Shown: positions 22,901 to 36,205, counted from the stretch's first letter. The stretch: 60,000 bases of DNA from Bolinopsis microptera (GCF_026151205.1 NC_087080.1:15511337-15571336), one strand, 5' to 3'. Numbers and translations: made by a program. The notes: a model not told the origin generated them from the sequence alone.

Positions 22901-25900
22901 CCGGTTTGCCGATCATGGGTGGTCTTCCGGGCAAGCAGTCCACTGCTAATATGCTGAATGTCCAGGAACTTCAGCCCCTTCTTGCCCCAGAAAAATAGAC
23001 AGTCCTATTAGTAGGCAGACTGGAGCTAGCAGGCAGGAATTTAGACATATGACCAGGCGTTTACAAGCCCCTTAACTACTCTCTTTACCTTTGTCAACTC
23101 TTTATTATTATTATTTTTCAATTATACCCAGGTAGGGTGAGAGCATCCTGCTTACATGACTTTTCTGGGAAGTGCAGGATCCTGTTTATCAATCACTCAT
23201 TAAGCTTTGAAACGCTCCACTGGGCTGCGAATCAAGGAGATCAGACCCAGATTTCTTGACGCAAAGTTTTACGCCAATATTATTAACCGTCTATCTAAGT
23301 CGAGGTCCCTACCAAAACTAGAAAAATTACGGTCAAGATTTGCCGATCATATGCAAGGCTTGAGGATTGGATGAGTGTGATATGATTAAATACTCGTTGG
23401 ATCTTTCTCTCGACTAAGGGTAAAAATTAAGTTATAAATTGCTTCTACTGAGTAGAAATAATGTAGACATTGACACAAAGCATTGGAACGAATTGGTGCG
23501 GTGGTCTAATTAGTTTCAGGTGTATACTGATCATATTTAGATATAGATCTGGGCTCCTTGAAGATCTTGCGGTGCTTTTAATGCTAATACAGCACCTCAA
23601 AGTAGTTTTCAGGTCCAATTGGAGATAACTATGTGGTATTCAGCAGCTAATAGGGCAGAATTAGTGTCTTGCCTTGTTTTGCAATCAATTTCCTGGTGAC
23701 ATTCCGATATCTACAACTAGGACTTGGTAATTTTCTCTTGACCGTGACAGTGAAGAGGGGAAGTCAATCATCTGAGTGATTTCAGTCAAAATTTGGGTCA
23801 ACCGATCGAATTGAGTTTCGGATCTACTAGACAAATTCTACTTCGCGCCCGACAGATGTCTTTTTATTATGATCAATAAAGAAGAAATAAAACATGGCAA
23901 ATTGCTCCATTCTTAAATTTTTTGCGTCTAATTATCTAAAAGTTAAAGTCTAGACCCACAAATTGTTATTTATTTATTTTGAGTCTATTACAAATATAGA
24001 AACAGGGTGAACAAAAATTTCCACGGTTTGGGATTCGTTGTAAAATTTATAAATAGATGAATATAACTCCATTTGCCATTGAGTCTACTGACATGCTAGG
24101 CTGGAACCCAAAAAATAGCCGTTCTAGCCATCAATATTTTAGTATTTCCCCATATGACTGTCTGAACCCTGTGGTAGCCAACGACGGGAGCTGCCAGAAC
24201 TAACTTGGATGTACTTTATTAGCCCATAATTTTCTAATTTTTAAATCCATAATTGTTGTAAATCGATCTGAGTCGATCGAAATTAATCCGGAAAAAACCT
24301 GTGCAAACCTTTCCTCTTCTTACATAGCTGATCGATCAGGGCAGTATTTTTGTGACAGCTTGGAAAACTAATTGGAAGTTGGTCATGTTTTTAAAGCGAA
24401 ATGCCTTTCAGGGAACTGTTCATCTGGTTGCCGTATACGGGGTATCTAACCCGATAATTTGGGCACAAGTACTCTACAAATTAAATCTGAATCCCTGGAA
24501 TGGTCATTATTGTGGGATTAATCGCCGGTTTCCGACACTACAGTGTGCGTCAAGTTGCAAATGTCATCAGAAAACGATTACCTAATCCCTTGATAGGATC
24601 GCTTATTTTATTATGTAACAACGCTACTAAGCATCTTTATATTAAAATTCCTCTCCGAGCAAGTCAGATTTTAATTATAGTAAGGACCTGCGGACTGTTG
24701 ATGCAAATTAAAGACAATATTGGGTCGGACCAGGCAATCAGATCGTACCGATGACTAAGGTACTAGTTTGTCGTACTCAGGTCTAGTTGGAATCCGACGA
24801 TTGTCTAAAAAAGTTAACCTCGTGACAAATTCAACGCCATTTTGACAGATTGCAGGGATAAAAAGCAAGATGTCGTGAAGTTGGGAAAAGTATCAACAAG
24901 TTAGGAAACGGATCGACAGTCATCCGGAAACCTCAGTGTCTATTTGCGATAGACAGCAATATTAAATAAAGAAAAGTTGCCTAGTCCCGGATTTGTGTTG
25001 ATGAATCGATAAGAATTAATTATCAGATGGATTGGAGCTAGGGAGAGCGAAGTTTGTGATCGAGCGTCCGCCGCTCCAGATTTTTGCAATCAGACAAAAC
25101 CTCTCCCTGCGCTAAATTTTCTGACGACGGCGAAACACAGAAAAAAACTGTTTAAGAATTAGGAGTAAATTTCATTGCATCTGTCAATCAGATCTTTGAG
25201 CAGGCAGCATGACTTAAATGTTTATTTCGGGAAAACCGTACAAATTGTGTACAACTGGTGAGATTTCATGATCATCATGGATCTCAGACTGAAATAAAAA
25301 GGACAAAATTTGGTCGGTCAAAATGCGAGCGTTCATCTTAGATCAAAATACGTGGGAATTATTTAAACAATTTAAGGTGAAAATTGTGTCGAAAATGTAT
25401 TGAGCCAAGAGAATTCTCACTTAAATGTTTCCAATTGAGGCTTATCATTATCTAAATAAACATAATATTCGTTATTCTGTTTTTTTATCTGCACAACCTT
25501 ATATCTTTAGAGACAAAATATGGAACAACAGAAAACACCATGACTTATAGCTGGACCGACAAATGATGTGAGCGACTAAAGATAAGAAATACCAATACGT
25601 TTCAAACTTATCTTTATTCTGATCGAAATCTTAAAATTCATTGAATCTATATTTTGAGGTTTGTGTGTAGTATGAAGGAAGCTTGATATACCTTTATATC
25701 CGGATAATGAAGATTCGAACATTAGTTATTCACAAAAAATCATACAATGGCAGATTGGTTTTCTGTCTTCAAGTCACAACTTTTATTCTTTGATTTAATA
25801 ATGATAATGAAGCCCTTGTACGAAGTAGCCAAAGCTATATTTGTATGGGGAAACTGTATCAACTGAGGTTGTAAAATAATTTTTTGGGGACGTAAAAGAT

Positions 25901-27258
25901 CAATACTTATCGTTGACAGTAATAATAGTGATACACCTGGTAATCTTAAGGCTCAAATCATACTCAGACCTTGATATGGGAATATATGGGAACGTAAAAG
26001 AAAAATAAATTGACTATGATTATCATAGAGATTGGAGGTTTCTTGCCGAACAGAAGTTCAGTGTTTAGTTTTTGCTATTTCGGAACAGTCCTCTTTGAAC
26101 TGGGGTTACCTTTGATAACGAGTGATTATTAATTTGTCAGACTTATCGGCTCTAAATTTGCCGGTCCTAAGTTTGCTAATCACATCTTTTGCGGTAGTAC
26201 TCAGAGCCGACCATACATAAAGCTGGTTACTTTTTGGACGGCAGAACTTTGAAGCGTTTCGATCTTTTGATTTATGTATTGATAGTGCTGGCTATTATGA
26301 ATTATCTATTCGATTCAAATGAAATAGCGTGATTCTGAACTGAGTCTTTTATACTATGCTGTAATGTTGCTATATTGGTTCTTTGTATACGTCATCTTTC
26401 CTAATGTTATGTCCAAACTTATTTAAAAATTGTTCAATTTAATCAACAAATTGAATCTGAGAAAATCGAGAGATGACGCATTTGATAAACATTTTGCGGA
26501 ACTTGAGACCCGCAAACTTTAGGTAGATAAGTCATCCACTATTGACAGACACAACAAAAACTGATCAACGGCAAAAATGTATCATCCATTTGCACCTTGC
26601 ATGATGACCTCAAAGGAATCAACCAAACAAAAAGTAACGATTGGTTGTAAGAGACGCGATTTGTAAATGTTACATCGGACGGTACGTTGCGAACAAAGGT
26701 AGGCTAGTTATCAGCTACTAAAAAAATTAACAGAAATTGCATCTAATGATGATCATAAAAGTCGTACCGAAAACCATTCACACAAATGTTGAGCTCGTAC
26801 ACAGTACAAATTTGGAGACTGCTTAAAGTTGAACTTGAAATCACAGCTCAAGAAAGTGTCACTTATAGATTGCTCAATGAAATAAATTCTACAGACACCG
26901 CTTAATAAAACTTCACCGCTTAAAAAAAGTGGATTACGGACAAAAAAACTTAGAGGTAGACTGAGGTTTCATTGCGAATAAATCTCATTTTGTGAAATTT
27001 TAAAACTAAATTTCCCTAAGAGTGTGTGTATAACAGAAACTAACCGAATGTTGAAGACATTGAGAGTTGCTGCTGTCTCTGACTTTCATGACATCTGCAC
27101 CGACACTTGTCCGTGTTGAATCCTCTCATCAAATGTTTGTCTAGGGGACAGCCGCAGCATCCTCGAGTGTTCCTTGATTCCTGCTTTTGTGGCTTGCTTT
27201 TGTTTCGACCGAGCAGATTGTCGATGCTAAAGGCTCCAAGTCCGGATTGTCCACTCAT
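19960..27258 (-). CDS. Homeobox transcription factor with eh1 motif and atypical homeodomain
   Basis: Six minus-strand exons with matching phases: 27258-27045, 21394-21354, 21056-20961, 20735-20657, 20376-20185 and a putative last exon 20021-19960. Together they give 684 nt, 227 residues. The N-terminus carries GAFSIDNLLGR, an engrailed-homology-1 (Groucho-binding) motif. The homeodomain spans exons 2-4. Using F8 as anchor it keeps F8, F20, Y25, R31, L40, V45, Q50, N51, R53 and K55. Residues 45-55 read VKRKWQNFRAK, so Trp48 is Lys, Phe49 is Trp and Arg52 is Phe. The tail is Ser/Asn-rich (SYGRSLSYSAAAQPYVKPNS). eh1 plus Q50 suggests an ANTP/NK-like repressor, but the class is not assignable by eye. 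Exon 1 also has a Cys-rich stretch (CCGCP...CRCRCH). The last exon is the least certain. Confidence 0.8.
20417..20496. repeat. 8-bp microsatellite (aacctggt)n
   Basis: About nine copies of an 8-bp unit with one variant, in the homeobox-gene intron just upstream (in transcript sense) of exon 5. Confidence 0.9.
21395..27044. other. Large intron 1 of the homeobox gene
   Basis: About 5.6 kb without recognised coding exons. A GC-rich patch at about 22590-22720 contains four attgg/ccaat-type motifs and could be regulatory, by inference. No recognisable mobile element seen. Confidence 0.45.
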
Positions 27259-27419
27259 GGTGATATTAAAGTAAAAGTGTGGTTTAATAAGGTATTATAA
27301 GCGAAAGCAAAGAGTAAGAGAGCGAATTGATCGGGAGGATATCGTAAACCTTGTTTAGCGGCCCAGTAAACGCGTGACATACCGAAGTGTTTACCAATCG
27401 CTGATCAGTGTCTCGCAAA

Positions 27420-27530
27420 ACGTTGACCAGTCACGTGATCTCACCCTCCCGCTCGCTTGACCAATCAGAGGGGTTCACGTGTTTTTGCCATGGCGACCAA
27501 TGGCGGGTCGGCGGAACTTCACGTGCGTTT
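27420..27530 (-). promoter_or_regulatory. Candidate promoter of the homeobox gene
   Basis: About 160-270 bp upstream of the ATG at 27258. It contains three CACGTG motifs (near 27435, 27476 and 27520) and two CCAAT boxes (gaccaatcag, gaccaatggc) in a locally GC-rich, CpG-bearing stretch. No transcription start can be read from sequence. Confidence 0.4.
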
Positions 27531-28190
27531 ACCGTCAAGGTTGTTCAGCCCCAACAGGTCTGGGTAGCAGCAGTCTGATTAGGTTATATGTGGCTAGAAA
27601 ACATTATCTAGAGCCCGGGGTTGAGCGATATACTCGGCTACCTACTTACAAACTGCTCTCATTATCTTTGTGCTACTTGGAGGCGTATCAGAAGTTTATT
27701 GCCGGCAAGACAAGTAAATTGTTTGCATCACCCCAGTACCAACCTTGCCATCATATCACGACATTTAATTCACCTTGTTATTGAATTGTAAATGGGTTAT
27801 AATCATATCCAGTGAAGGCTGGTGGACTAAAGTCCGTGTCAGATAAGTGGAGCAGTATCACTACTCGGTACTTTCCACTTATTTCATGTTTTTACGGTCA
27901 TTAACATTATTTACAGGGAAACAAAGCATGTCTAATTTTACGTAATGATCTAAAAATGAATAAACCAATTTTTATAGCTTTAGCGTAATTGATTTGTATT
28001 AGTGGGCGTTAGTATCATTATACATATTTAGACGATCCTCCTGCCACTGCTACGATTCCAAATAACTTTCTGATAGATTTTACGCGATTGATCTAATCGT
28101 GCTGCGATGATTTGGGTGCTATAATTAAGAGACAAAGAGTTTAACCGACGAATACCCTTCTGTGCAACTATATACTTTGGGGGCAATCGA

Positions 28191-28602
28191 ATGAACCGTA
28201 TATCGTAATTTGACTTTAATCAACGGAGCTAAATAGGTATAATTTACTATATTTTACTATGTTTATAGACTCGTTACTGTTAGGAGTATCCACGTTTTGT
28301 AATTCAATAATCATTTCCAGTCATTAACTTTCCACCGGAAAAACTTTGGTATTTTTTATTTTCAGAGGCTTTAATTCTCAGTAGTTATAAAAAAGTACTG
28401 AGAAGAGAATGAACCGTATATCGTAATTTGACTTTAATCAAAGGAGCTAAAAGGTATAATTTACTGTATTTTACTATGTTTATAGACTCGTTATTGTTAG
28501 GAGTATCCACGTTTTGTAATTCAATAATCATTATATATATATTACCAGTCATTAATCTTCTATCGGGAAAAGTTTGTATTTATTCTATTTTCAGAGAGTT
28601 TC
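28191..28602. repeat. Diverged direct duplication, about 190 bp per copy
   Basis: Two copies starting atgaaccgtatatcgtaatt at 28191 and 28409, each ending near a ttttcagag motif. Copy 2 has an extra atatatat run. Confidence 0.85.
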
Positions 28603-29763
28603 CTCGGTACTAATGACAAGTTGACCATTTTATCTCAAGGCCACTGCTACCAGCTAAAATGTGCACAATAAGTTTACCACGGGCGTTAAGGACGGCACCA
28701 TCTAAAACTTTAAAGCCAGGCATTGATTCTGAAATACTTAACAGGCTTTAGTCTTAAAATTGGCCACCTCACCATGTTTAATGTCCCCGAAAAGTTTAGT
28801 ACCCATTTTAGTACCCCCTAGGTTTTAAAAGAAGACCTACAAACAAACATACTTGTCACTTCCTCAAAGGTTTTAACTGGAACTAAGGTGGAAGTGATAA
28901 TAGCACATTAAAAGTTTCCATTTGGTGTAAATCTTGTGTTAATGGTCTTAAATACGTGCCATGGCTGAGCCACCAGGTACCAGGGTCTCGCTTTAATTGA
29001 ATTCTTCCCCCCGTAAGGTTACAAGATTGTGAAAGTAATGGGTTTCAAATAAACAGACCTTTACTGATTATCAATAAAGGAAATATCGGAAACATTCCCC
29101 CCTTACAATGCCCCTCCTTAATATATACTGTCCTGGTATCCGGGTCATTTTATAATCCTCATAAAATGAGTGTTGTTTGTGACATCAGAGTCCTTAATTT
29201 ATTAGTTTAAAGATACATTAGATCAACGTTTTAAACCTGTTCAAATCTTAATTTGTATCTCATTAAACTTAAATGAAATACTCTAATTTTCCACTTACTT
29301 AAATATTGATCCTATATTAGAATTTTCTAGTATATCAGAAAAATGCTGACTTAATGGTTGAAACTTTTAAAATTAAGTTTATCTATGACGTATCAGAGCA
29401 AATACCAAAGCTTATCAATGACTTTCGCCTTTTTTCCCTAATTTCAGACTGAAAGGCAAGTTTTACCTCTAATATCGATAAAGTTATAACGCCGTACCCC
29501 TCTATACCTTGTACAATTGTGGACATGATTGGGCGTGGGCAAGCAGTCGACAAAAATCACTGAGTTGTTATCTTCGGGCATGATTTGACTTGAAGCCTAG
29601 TTTCCATAAAATGCCCCTCAAGCAATTCTTCTGAATCTAAACGAGGACGAGTAATAACTAAAGCTCATACCTAAGTGACAATGACTTGTGATAATGATAT
29701 CATGCTCACATTATAACAATAATTTAAGTCATCGCTCTTCGTCATCCCTATCTAGATTGATTT

Positions 29764-29841
29764 TTCACCAGTTTACTGGCACCTGTTCAAACTTCATGTC
29801 TCTTCACCAGTTTACTGGCACCTGTTCAAACTTCATGTCTC
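29764..29841. repeat. 39-bp tandem duplication
   Basis: Two identical units beginning ttcaccagtttactggcacc. No gene context. Confidence 0.9.
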
Positions 29842-32800
29842 TTCACCTGGCCATCTCAATCAGAACAGTTACTTCTATACTACAGCGATATTGACACGCT
29901 TGAACTCAATTGTATCAAGGGACATGATAAGGGAAGATCTAATCATTGCCAATCAGAGCAGCACTACTCAGCAGCGGGGGGTGATAGAGATACGATACTT
30001 GTCTGCATCTCCAGATCTGCCCGTCCAGGAAGTATTAGACCGTGGCGGGTCAAATTTAATCCCTGATGTCTAACTGATGTCAAATCCTCAGTTCATTAAG
30101 GCTGGTAAAAGTACGGGGCTCACTGCTTCCACTAAGATGACACTGTCTCATTGAACTATATATATCTCCTTGTATTCGATCAAGATCATAAGCCATATTG
30201 TATTTAGATAGGTTGGTGTTTACTCGCTCACAAAAACGATCCTTTGAGTAGGCATGATTTCCTGCTCCGAGTAGCATTTTATTGGATATATTCACGATAT
30301 AAAATCATTGCACTATCTCTGCGAAGGGGCGGTTATGAGTGACCTAATAAATCCTGACTGATTTAGTGACACTGAGACTCTAACATATTTTGGTGAGTAT
30401 TATTTAGTTTTCTCATTACAAGGTTTAAACTTTCTGTTTTTACAGTTACAGTAAAGTTCGTCTGCACAGAACCAGATACCCGTGTCAATAAAACCATTGT
30501 ACGCCTGTCTGGTGTTGTACGCGTGCGCCCAGGTTGATCCCGGACCATTTTGAAAACCAAATGTGTGCAGCAATGGTAGTTGTGACCTCACTAGTTAGTG
30601 TCGGTGTGACTGCCCTCGTAATTTGTGTCAGTCCCGAAATAACTGAATCAGCATGGGCACAGTTTCTATCTGTCGCAGTTAGGTTGTCACGGTTTAGAGA
30701 AGTCCGCATTTGGGAAGTTTAAAATGATTGGCTGGCCAGGAGAGCAAGGAGGACGGTGGTTGGTGAATTTAGGTGAAGCCTTACAAAAGAGTTTGAAACA
30801 ATATTGAATTAGTGTTCCATTCTAAAGTACTTGAAAATTGTTTAAGTACGTAATCAGGGACACGCGACTAAGGACGATAAGAATTTCTCCGTCACGAAAG
30901 TAGTTCTCCTGTCATAAGGTAATCCCACCTGCCATGTTTAAAAATTCAATATAATATGATCTGAGTCAGTGCCCGGGGGAGAGGAGGAGAAGGAGCAGCA
31001 GACGGACTCGTCCAGACAACAGACAATGTCTGTCAAGTAAACACATTCGCTGTCCCTATTACAGAGTAAACCTGGAAGGGACTGAATGGTACTTACTTAC
31101 TTAACTAATGTACCCTAATTATGATCAATTCATCTAATTATGTCGTCTAAAGACATAAGTATATTTGTACCAACACAGTGTATCTGTAACTTGAAGTCTC
31201 GATCTGAAGGGCTGCTAAAAGCATTGCACGCACTGTTATGTTATCAATAATGGCCCGTCCGAAAGGATCGACAGCGAATGATTTGGCTAAAGTTGAATTA
31301 GCGAGCTGGACATATAACCCGGTAATAAGTCAATAGGATGGTCCTCCTGCGAATTGCCCTCGATTGCTGCAAATTATTTTCAAAATTCTGTTAATTCACT
31401 TACTAAGAATTGTCGGATGGATTTTAGCACTAATCAAGGGCGGATGGGGACCGATAAATGAGCAGGAATTTCTTGAGTGATTTAACCCTGTTTGGTACGT
31501 AGGATTACCTCCTGCTGCTGTTGACCAAACGGATCAAGTCCTCACACGCACACGTGCCATTGACAAATGTTTACCCTCTGCGGAGATTTTAAAGACAGGA
31601 CGTCTCTTCAAAATTATCCCTTACGTTTTCATCATTCCCACCGAATTCTACGTAAAGTTGAGGTTGTCGGCGTTAAGTTTAACCTTTAAATCAACCTCCC
31701 CGATGATTGTGAATGTAAATTTTACTCTGACAATCGAAAATTTGATCCAAAGGCATTATGATTGTCGCCAAGTGGTTGGAAAAACAAATAGCCCCCTAAT
31801 TCACATAATCAGCGGTCACCTGCAATTCATTATTACGATATCACCACTCAAGTTCTGATCTGGCTAGCGTAGTACTTTAATTTCCGATCCACCAATCGTT
31901 TCTCATCTACTACCGTGGTCGGGAAATTTAGACCCCTGCTCACGGATACGCCTACAAGTCGACTTTAAACCGGAACTGATAACGAGAATGTCCATTTTTC
32001 AGCTGACGGTTATAGCCGCAAGATACAGCTGTGATCAAACCGACTCCATGAAGGGCCGGTATTTAGAATTGAGAAGAAAGGATTTATTTGTGAGGGGATG
32101 TGGATAATATAAGTGTTGTTAAAACATTTAAACGTGATTAAGGTTGATAAGTATAGGATTATGTGCTGGAGGTGACATAACCTTCAATACTTGTGAACAG
32201 GCGGTCTCGATAACCAATCCGTCGCTATATGATGATGCTGTACAAATTTAAACATGGTTTATTCCGATGGAATATGATTGAATTTGGAGCATAGGAGAGG
32301 TCGTGGCTTGATAAGGAAACTGTGAATTGCTTCAACAATTGGTATGTATAATTCGATTAGACTTAGAACATACTTTCTGGGCAGGTTTTTGTGAGCAGGC
32401 AACTCCCATACCAGTAACGTATTGTTCTCAGTAGCCGACGGAAAGTCACCCCGAACTCGCTGGAGATAAGGGGAGTAGGGCAATTCTTCACTTCAAACTA
32501 TAAGGTGTTAAATATTGGCGAAATATTATATCATAATTCCGGGCTTAAATGCTGGAAATTGGTCTCAATCAACTCAAATTCAATTTATGAATCATGGATT
32601 GGTTCGATTGCACCATGTGAAAAATGGGGGGATGATTATCAGAAGTCATCGGTATTTGATAGGAATCTGATCGGCCGGCCAGGACTTGGTATTAAGCCAG
32701 CCATTCTGTCCTTCCGTGAAGGACGGAGGTATGGCTGTTAACGTAATGAGTCAATGCAGAAGTAGCAGCGTGAGGAAAGCTGAATCTCTAATCTCAGATA

Positions 32801-33920
32801 TTCATATCCTGGGTCCAATAATACCTGGTACCTGGTTCCTGGGAGTAGGTCCCTGCTCAGTGCTTGAACGAGTTTTATTTTCGGGGCAAGTAGCATTATC
32901 GGGCGTGTACTCGTCACGGCAATTGCCCGGTTACGCTCTGAAAGAAAATCAGCTCAGCCGATTTTCAACTTTGGGCTGAATACTGGTCCCGTCAAAGCTG
33001 CAAATCAGTGACAAATTTCTGTCGGGGTTTTTGCCAAAACTTAAATTTCAAAGCGTTAACATCACAAAGAATTAGGTCTTAGCCATGTTTAGCATTTTTA
33101 TCACTCACTTTGTCAAGAAATATATTCAGTGGAGGTTCCCTATTGTTTGCGGGGGACTCAGAGTATGAACCTTATAGCTACTTTGATTATATTTATACTA
33201 GCACATACATCACCATTTTGTAGAGGTATATTGATTTCTAGACTTGTCAGTGACCGGGAGGGCGGATCAAAATTCAGGAATCAGGTCGGTTGACAACTTG
33301 GATAAGCGGTAACGAATAACAACTAATTGAACTGCAGACATCCTGAGTTTGAAAGTATTCATTTGAGCGGATTCCGATGACTATTGGGTGCCTTTCAAGT
33401 CTAAAAACTTATTAGAAAATATCCCACCCGATTTTTCTCCCCGTTGAATTTGAAGATTACACATTTGGAGTTCAACCGTTCTTATACCTAGACACATGTT
33501 TTACTTTAACGTATTCCAGTAGGATTGGGCCCGCGATGCTAATAAGAGGAGTCACTAATGGCAATGTGCCCAATATCAAGTTATTTGAACGTCTCAAGTC
33601 TCAAGTCTCAACTCTCATTGACCGACTTCATTTGTAAAGCTCCTTTTGTCTTTCCATGAGCCTTTGTTCTTGCGAACAAACAACTACTTCATAACAAGGC
33701 TTTGTGTCTCATAACAGTGTGTCTTTGGTGTTATCATTACAAAAGATTCACTGTTCGGATAACTTTCCAACAACAATATAAAATTGTCTGTCCCCACGAG
33801 ACCCCATAATTGTATCTGGCATTCAGTTGTTTCTCTCCTAAAAAGCTTGTCTGTTGTAGTATAACGGCCATTATCATGTGAAGATATGCGATAACAATAA
33901 TCCTGATTTCAACCTGTCAG

Positions 33921-35255
33921 TCTGCAAACCCATACGAAACATGTATCAAAGCAGGCAATTATAAGGAATATCGTGGTACTGAAAGCACAACAGTCAACGG
34001 TGTGAAATATCAAGCTTGGGACTCACAGTCCCCCCACGAACACACCCGTACCGCTGAAAATTACCCGGACACTGGATTGGAAGCGAACTTCTGCAGAGAC
34101 CCTGATGACGAGCCAGGAGTTTGGAGCTATACTACAGACAGTGAAGTCAGGTGGGACTACTGTGATATACCCACGTGCTTTACCACTGATGCCTCCCAGA
34201 TCTGCTCCGAGGGCAAGCAGAAGGATTACAGGGGAGTTATCAGCACGAGTATCTCAGGAGTTAGGTGCCAGGCGTGGGAGTCAGGATACCCTCATTCTCA
34301 CACCAGGGTTCCGGCTAATTACCCCGAGTTCGATCTTGAGGCCAACTATTGTCGAAACCCTGGTTTTTACTTAATCTTATCACAATTACCGATTTAAGGT
34401 TCTTTAATTAACCCGGGAAATAATTCTTGTGGTTATTAAGTTGGGAACCAGACATATTATCCCTCGAAATTTTATCCACCCGCTATTTATCAAGGGTTCT
34501 AGATTTAGAGTTTAGGTTACTGTTGTTAGGGTTATGGTTAGGGTTGGGGTTGGGGCACGATTGTGAGTGGGTGTTAAGTCACGTTAAAGGGTGTGAGTGG
34601 GTGTTAAGTCACGTTTTTGGCTGAGTATTGGGGGTTTAAACGTAGTAAGTGATAACACTATGTAATCCATTCCAGATGATGAGATGAGTGCGTGGTGTTA
34701 CACCATGGACAGTAACAAGCGTTGGGAGTACCTTCTACTAACTGCGAAGAGAGAAAACGGCAGATTAACGCGATGCCTCAGATAGAAGGTGTTCGGATAA
34801 CAGTCAAGGTTGGAAGTGCGACCAAGAACCTGGCTGTCAAGAAGGATGTCGAGTATGAAACCTTCTGGTGTCTGTTTCTTGGGAGTTGTAACGAATTGAT
34901 TGTTGACGATTCTACTGTAACTCTGTGGAACGTTATACCCTTTAAATTTGAAGAAATTCAGTGTTACAGGATAGAAAAGGCCAGTGGCCGTCTATCTGGC
35001 TTGTCCATCAATGCAGAGTTTCCACAAGTCTCATCAAAACAGGCGGTGACTCTAAATCAACCTGAAAACAGAGAAAACTGCTGGGAATTCGTTCCCGTAG
35101 GTGAAAACATTTTCAAGATCAGGAAGAGGTTGGGGAATGAGAATGGAAAGATGTTGACATCAGTTCAAGCTGATGGTGGCGAGTCGTATTCTTTTGTGGC
35201 GATGTCTAAGGTTGAATCTAACAACGTCAGTTTGTGGCAACTAACTAAAGTGTAA
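33921..35255 (+). CDS. Two-kringle extracellular protein with possible beta-trefoil-like tail (5' partial, frameshifted)
   Basis: Exon 33921-34362 follows the acceptor aacctgtcag. It encodes kringle 1 (C at residue 8 to ...YCDIPTC) and most of kringle 2 (ICSEGKQKDYRG...YCRNP). Exon 34676 onward completes CRNPDDE..AWCYTMD..RW in phase 1. At about 34722-34730 the frame breaks: the natural continuation (VPSTNCEERK...) is in another frame and runs open to the stop at 35253-35255. The last ~140 residues repeat a pattern of hydrophobic strands with CYRIEKASG and LWQL, loosely like a ricin-B-type beta-trefoil carbohydrate-binding fold; that is tentative. Kringle 1 lacks the second and fourth Cys (VKYQAW, VWSYTT), which normally pair. 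A signal peptide must be upstream and is not identified. The donor at 34362 (gttttt) is weak. Confidence 0.65.
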
Positions 35256-35822
35256 ACATTCGATAACGGGCAATGTCCGCCCATAACGTATAACTATTTA
35301 CCATGTCAGAAATGTTAAAGAACACGACCAACACATCTGACATCGTGTACCTCGATTAACTGGCCCTTATCAAACCGGAGCACTTTGTTGCCGAACTGAC
35401 CAGACCTTTAACGCAGCTACCACATTTCATGTTTTGTTAGCCCGAAATTCGCAGATAGACTATAAGTATTATAGAAGGAGGTTACCATGATTAAGTAGCT
35501 CAAGCTGTCGAGATTTTGCTGTTTGCGTTACTAATTTTTATTAGCAGTCTTAAATTAAAATATCAAGTTTATAAAATTATTGTCGTATATCATAATACTA
35601 TAATTCTTACGTAGCAATTGGCTTGTGACTTGTACTTGTAGTCCCTATTAGTCTGTATTGATGACGATGTATTAGATACAATATTGTACACCGTACATAA
35701 CATGGACATCAAGCAATGTGGACTGTTGTACAAATTGCAGCAACTCACACCAAAAGCTGTGCATATAGGAACGCGCAAATTGTTGATTGTTATATGTATA
35801 ACAACAAATAATTAAAGGCATA
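35256..35822. other. Intergenic, nothing recognised
   Basis: AT-rich spacer between the kringle gene and the tRNA array. Confidence 0.5.
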
Positions 35823-35904
35823 GCATCGATGGCCGAGTGGTTAAGGCGTCAGACTTGAAATCTGATGGGCAATGCCCGCGCAGGTTCGAACCCTGCTCGA
35901 TGCG
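35823..35904 (+). tRNA. trnS-TGA: tRNA-Ser (TGA), copy 1
   Basis: 82 nt, intronless. Acceptor stem GCATCGA pairs with TCGATGC, discriminator G. Anticodon arm cagactTGAaatctg. It has a long variable arm (gggcaatgccc) typical of tRNA-Ser and the B box GGTTCGAACC. No encoded CCA, as expected for a eukaryote. Confidence 0.95.
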
Positions 35905-35976
35905 ATAATTTTGCAAATGATCAATGATGCGACTCCTGACCCCAGATTTGGAAGAAATTGTTACAGTTTTAACATA

Positions 35977-36058
35977 GCATCGATGGCCGAGTGGTTAAGG
36001 CGTCAGACTTGAAATCTGATGGGCAATGCCCGCGCAGGTTCGAACCCTGCTCGATGCG
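35977..36058 (+). tRNA. trnS-TGA: tRNA-Ser (TGA), copy 2
   Basis: Sequence identical to copy 1, 154 bp downstream. Flanking sequence (ctcctgaccccagatttgga) is also repeated, so the whole unit is tandemly duplicated. Confidence 0.95.
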
Positions 36059-36123
36059 ATACTTTTGCAACTGATTCGACTCCTGACCCCAGATTTGGAA
36101 GAATTTGTTACCGTTGTAATATA

Positions 36124-36205
36124 GCATCGATGGCCGAGTGGTTAAGGCGTCAGACTTGAAATCTGATGGGCAATGCCCGCGCAGGTTCGAACCCTGCTCG
36201 ATGCG
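36124..36205 (+). tRNA. trnS-TGA: tRNA-Ser (TGA), copy 3
   Basis: Identical to copies 1 and 2, 147 bp downstream of copy 2. Stems, anticodon and variable arm are intact. Confidence 0.95.

Larger units (their letters stand above)
27531..33920. other. 6.4-kb stretch without a supported gene
   Basis: Apart from the repeats listed separately, I see only short ORFs without splice context. A minus-strand stretch at about 30591-30400 reads like protein (NGPGSTWAHAYN, WFCADELYCNCK) and ends in a stop, but no family or upstream exon is recognised. A signal-peptide exon for the downstream kringle gene should lie here; I did not find it. Confidence 0.35.

Noticed and set aside
27479-27784. 101-codon plus-strand frame upstream of the homeobox gene
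   Set aside because: It overlaps the likely promoter region and has no recognisable domain or splice support.
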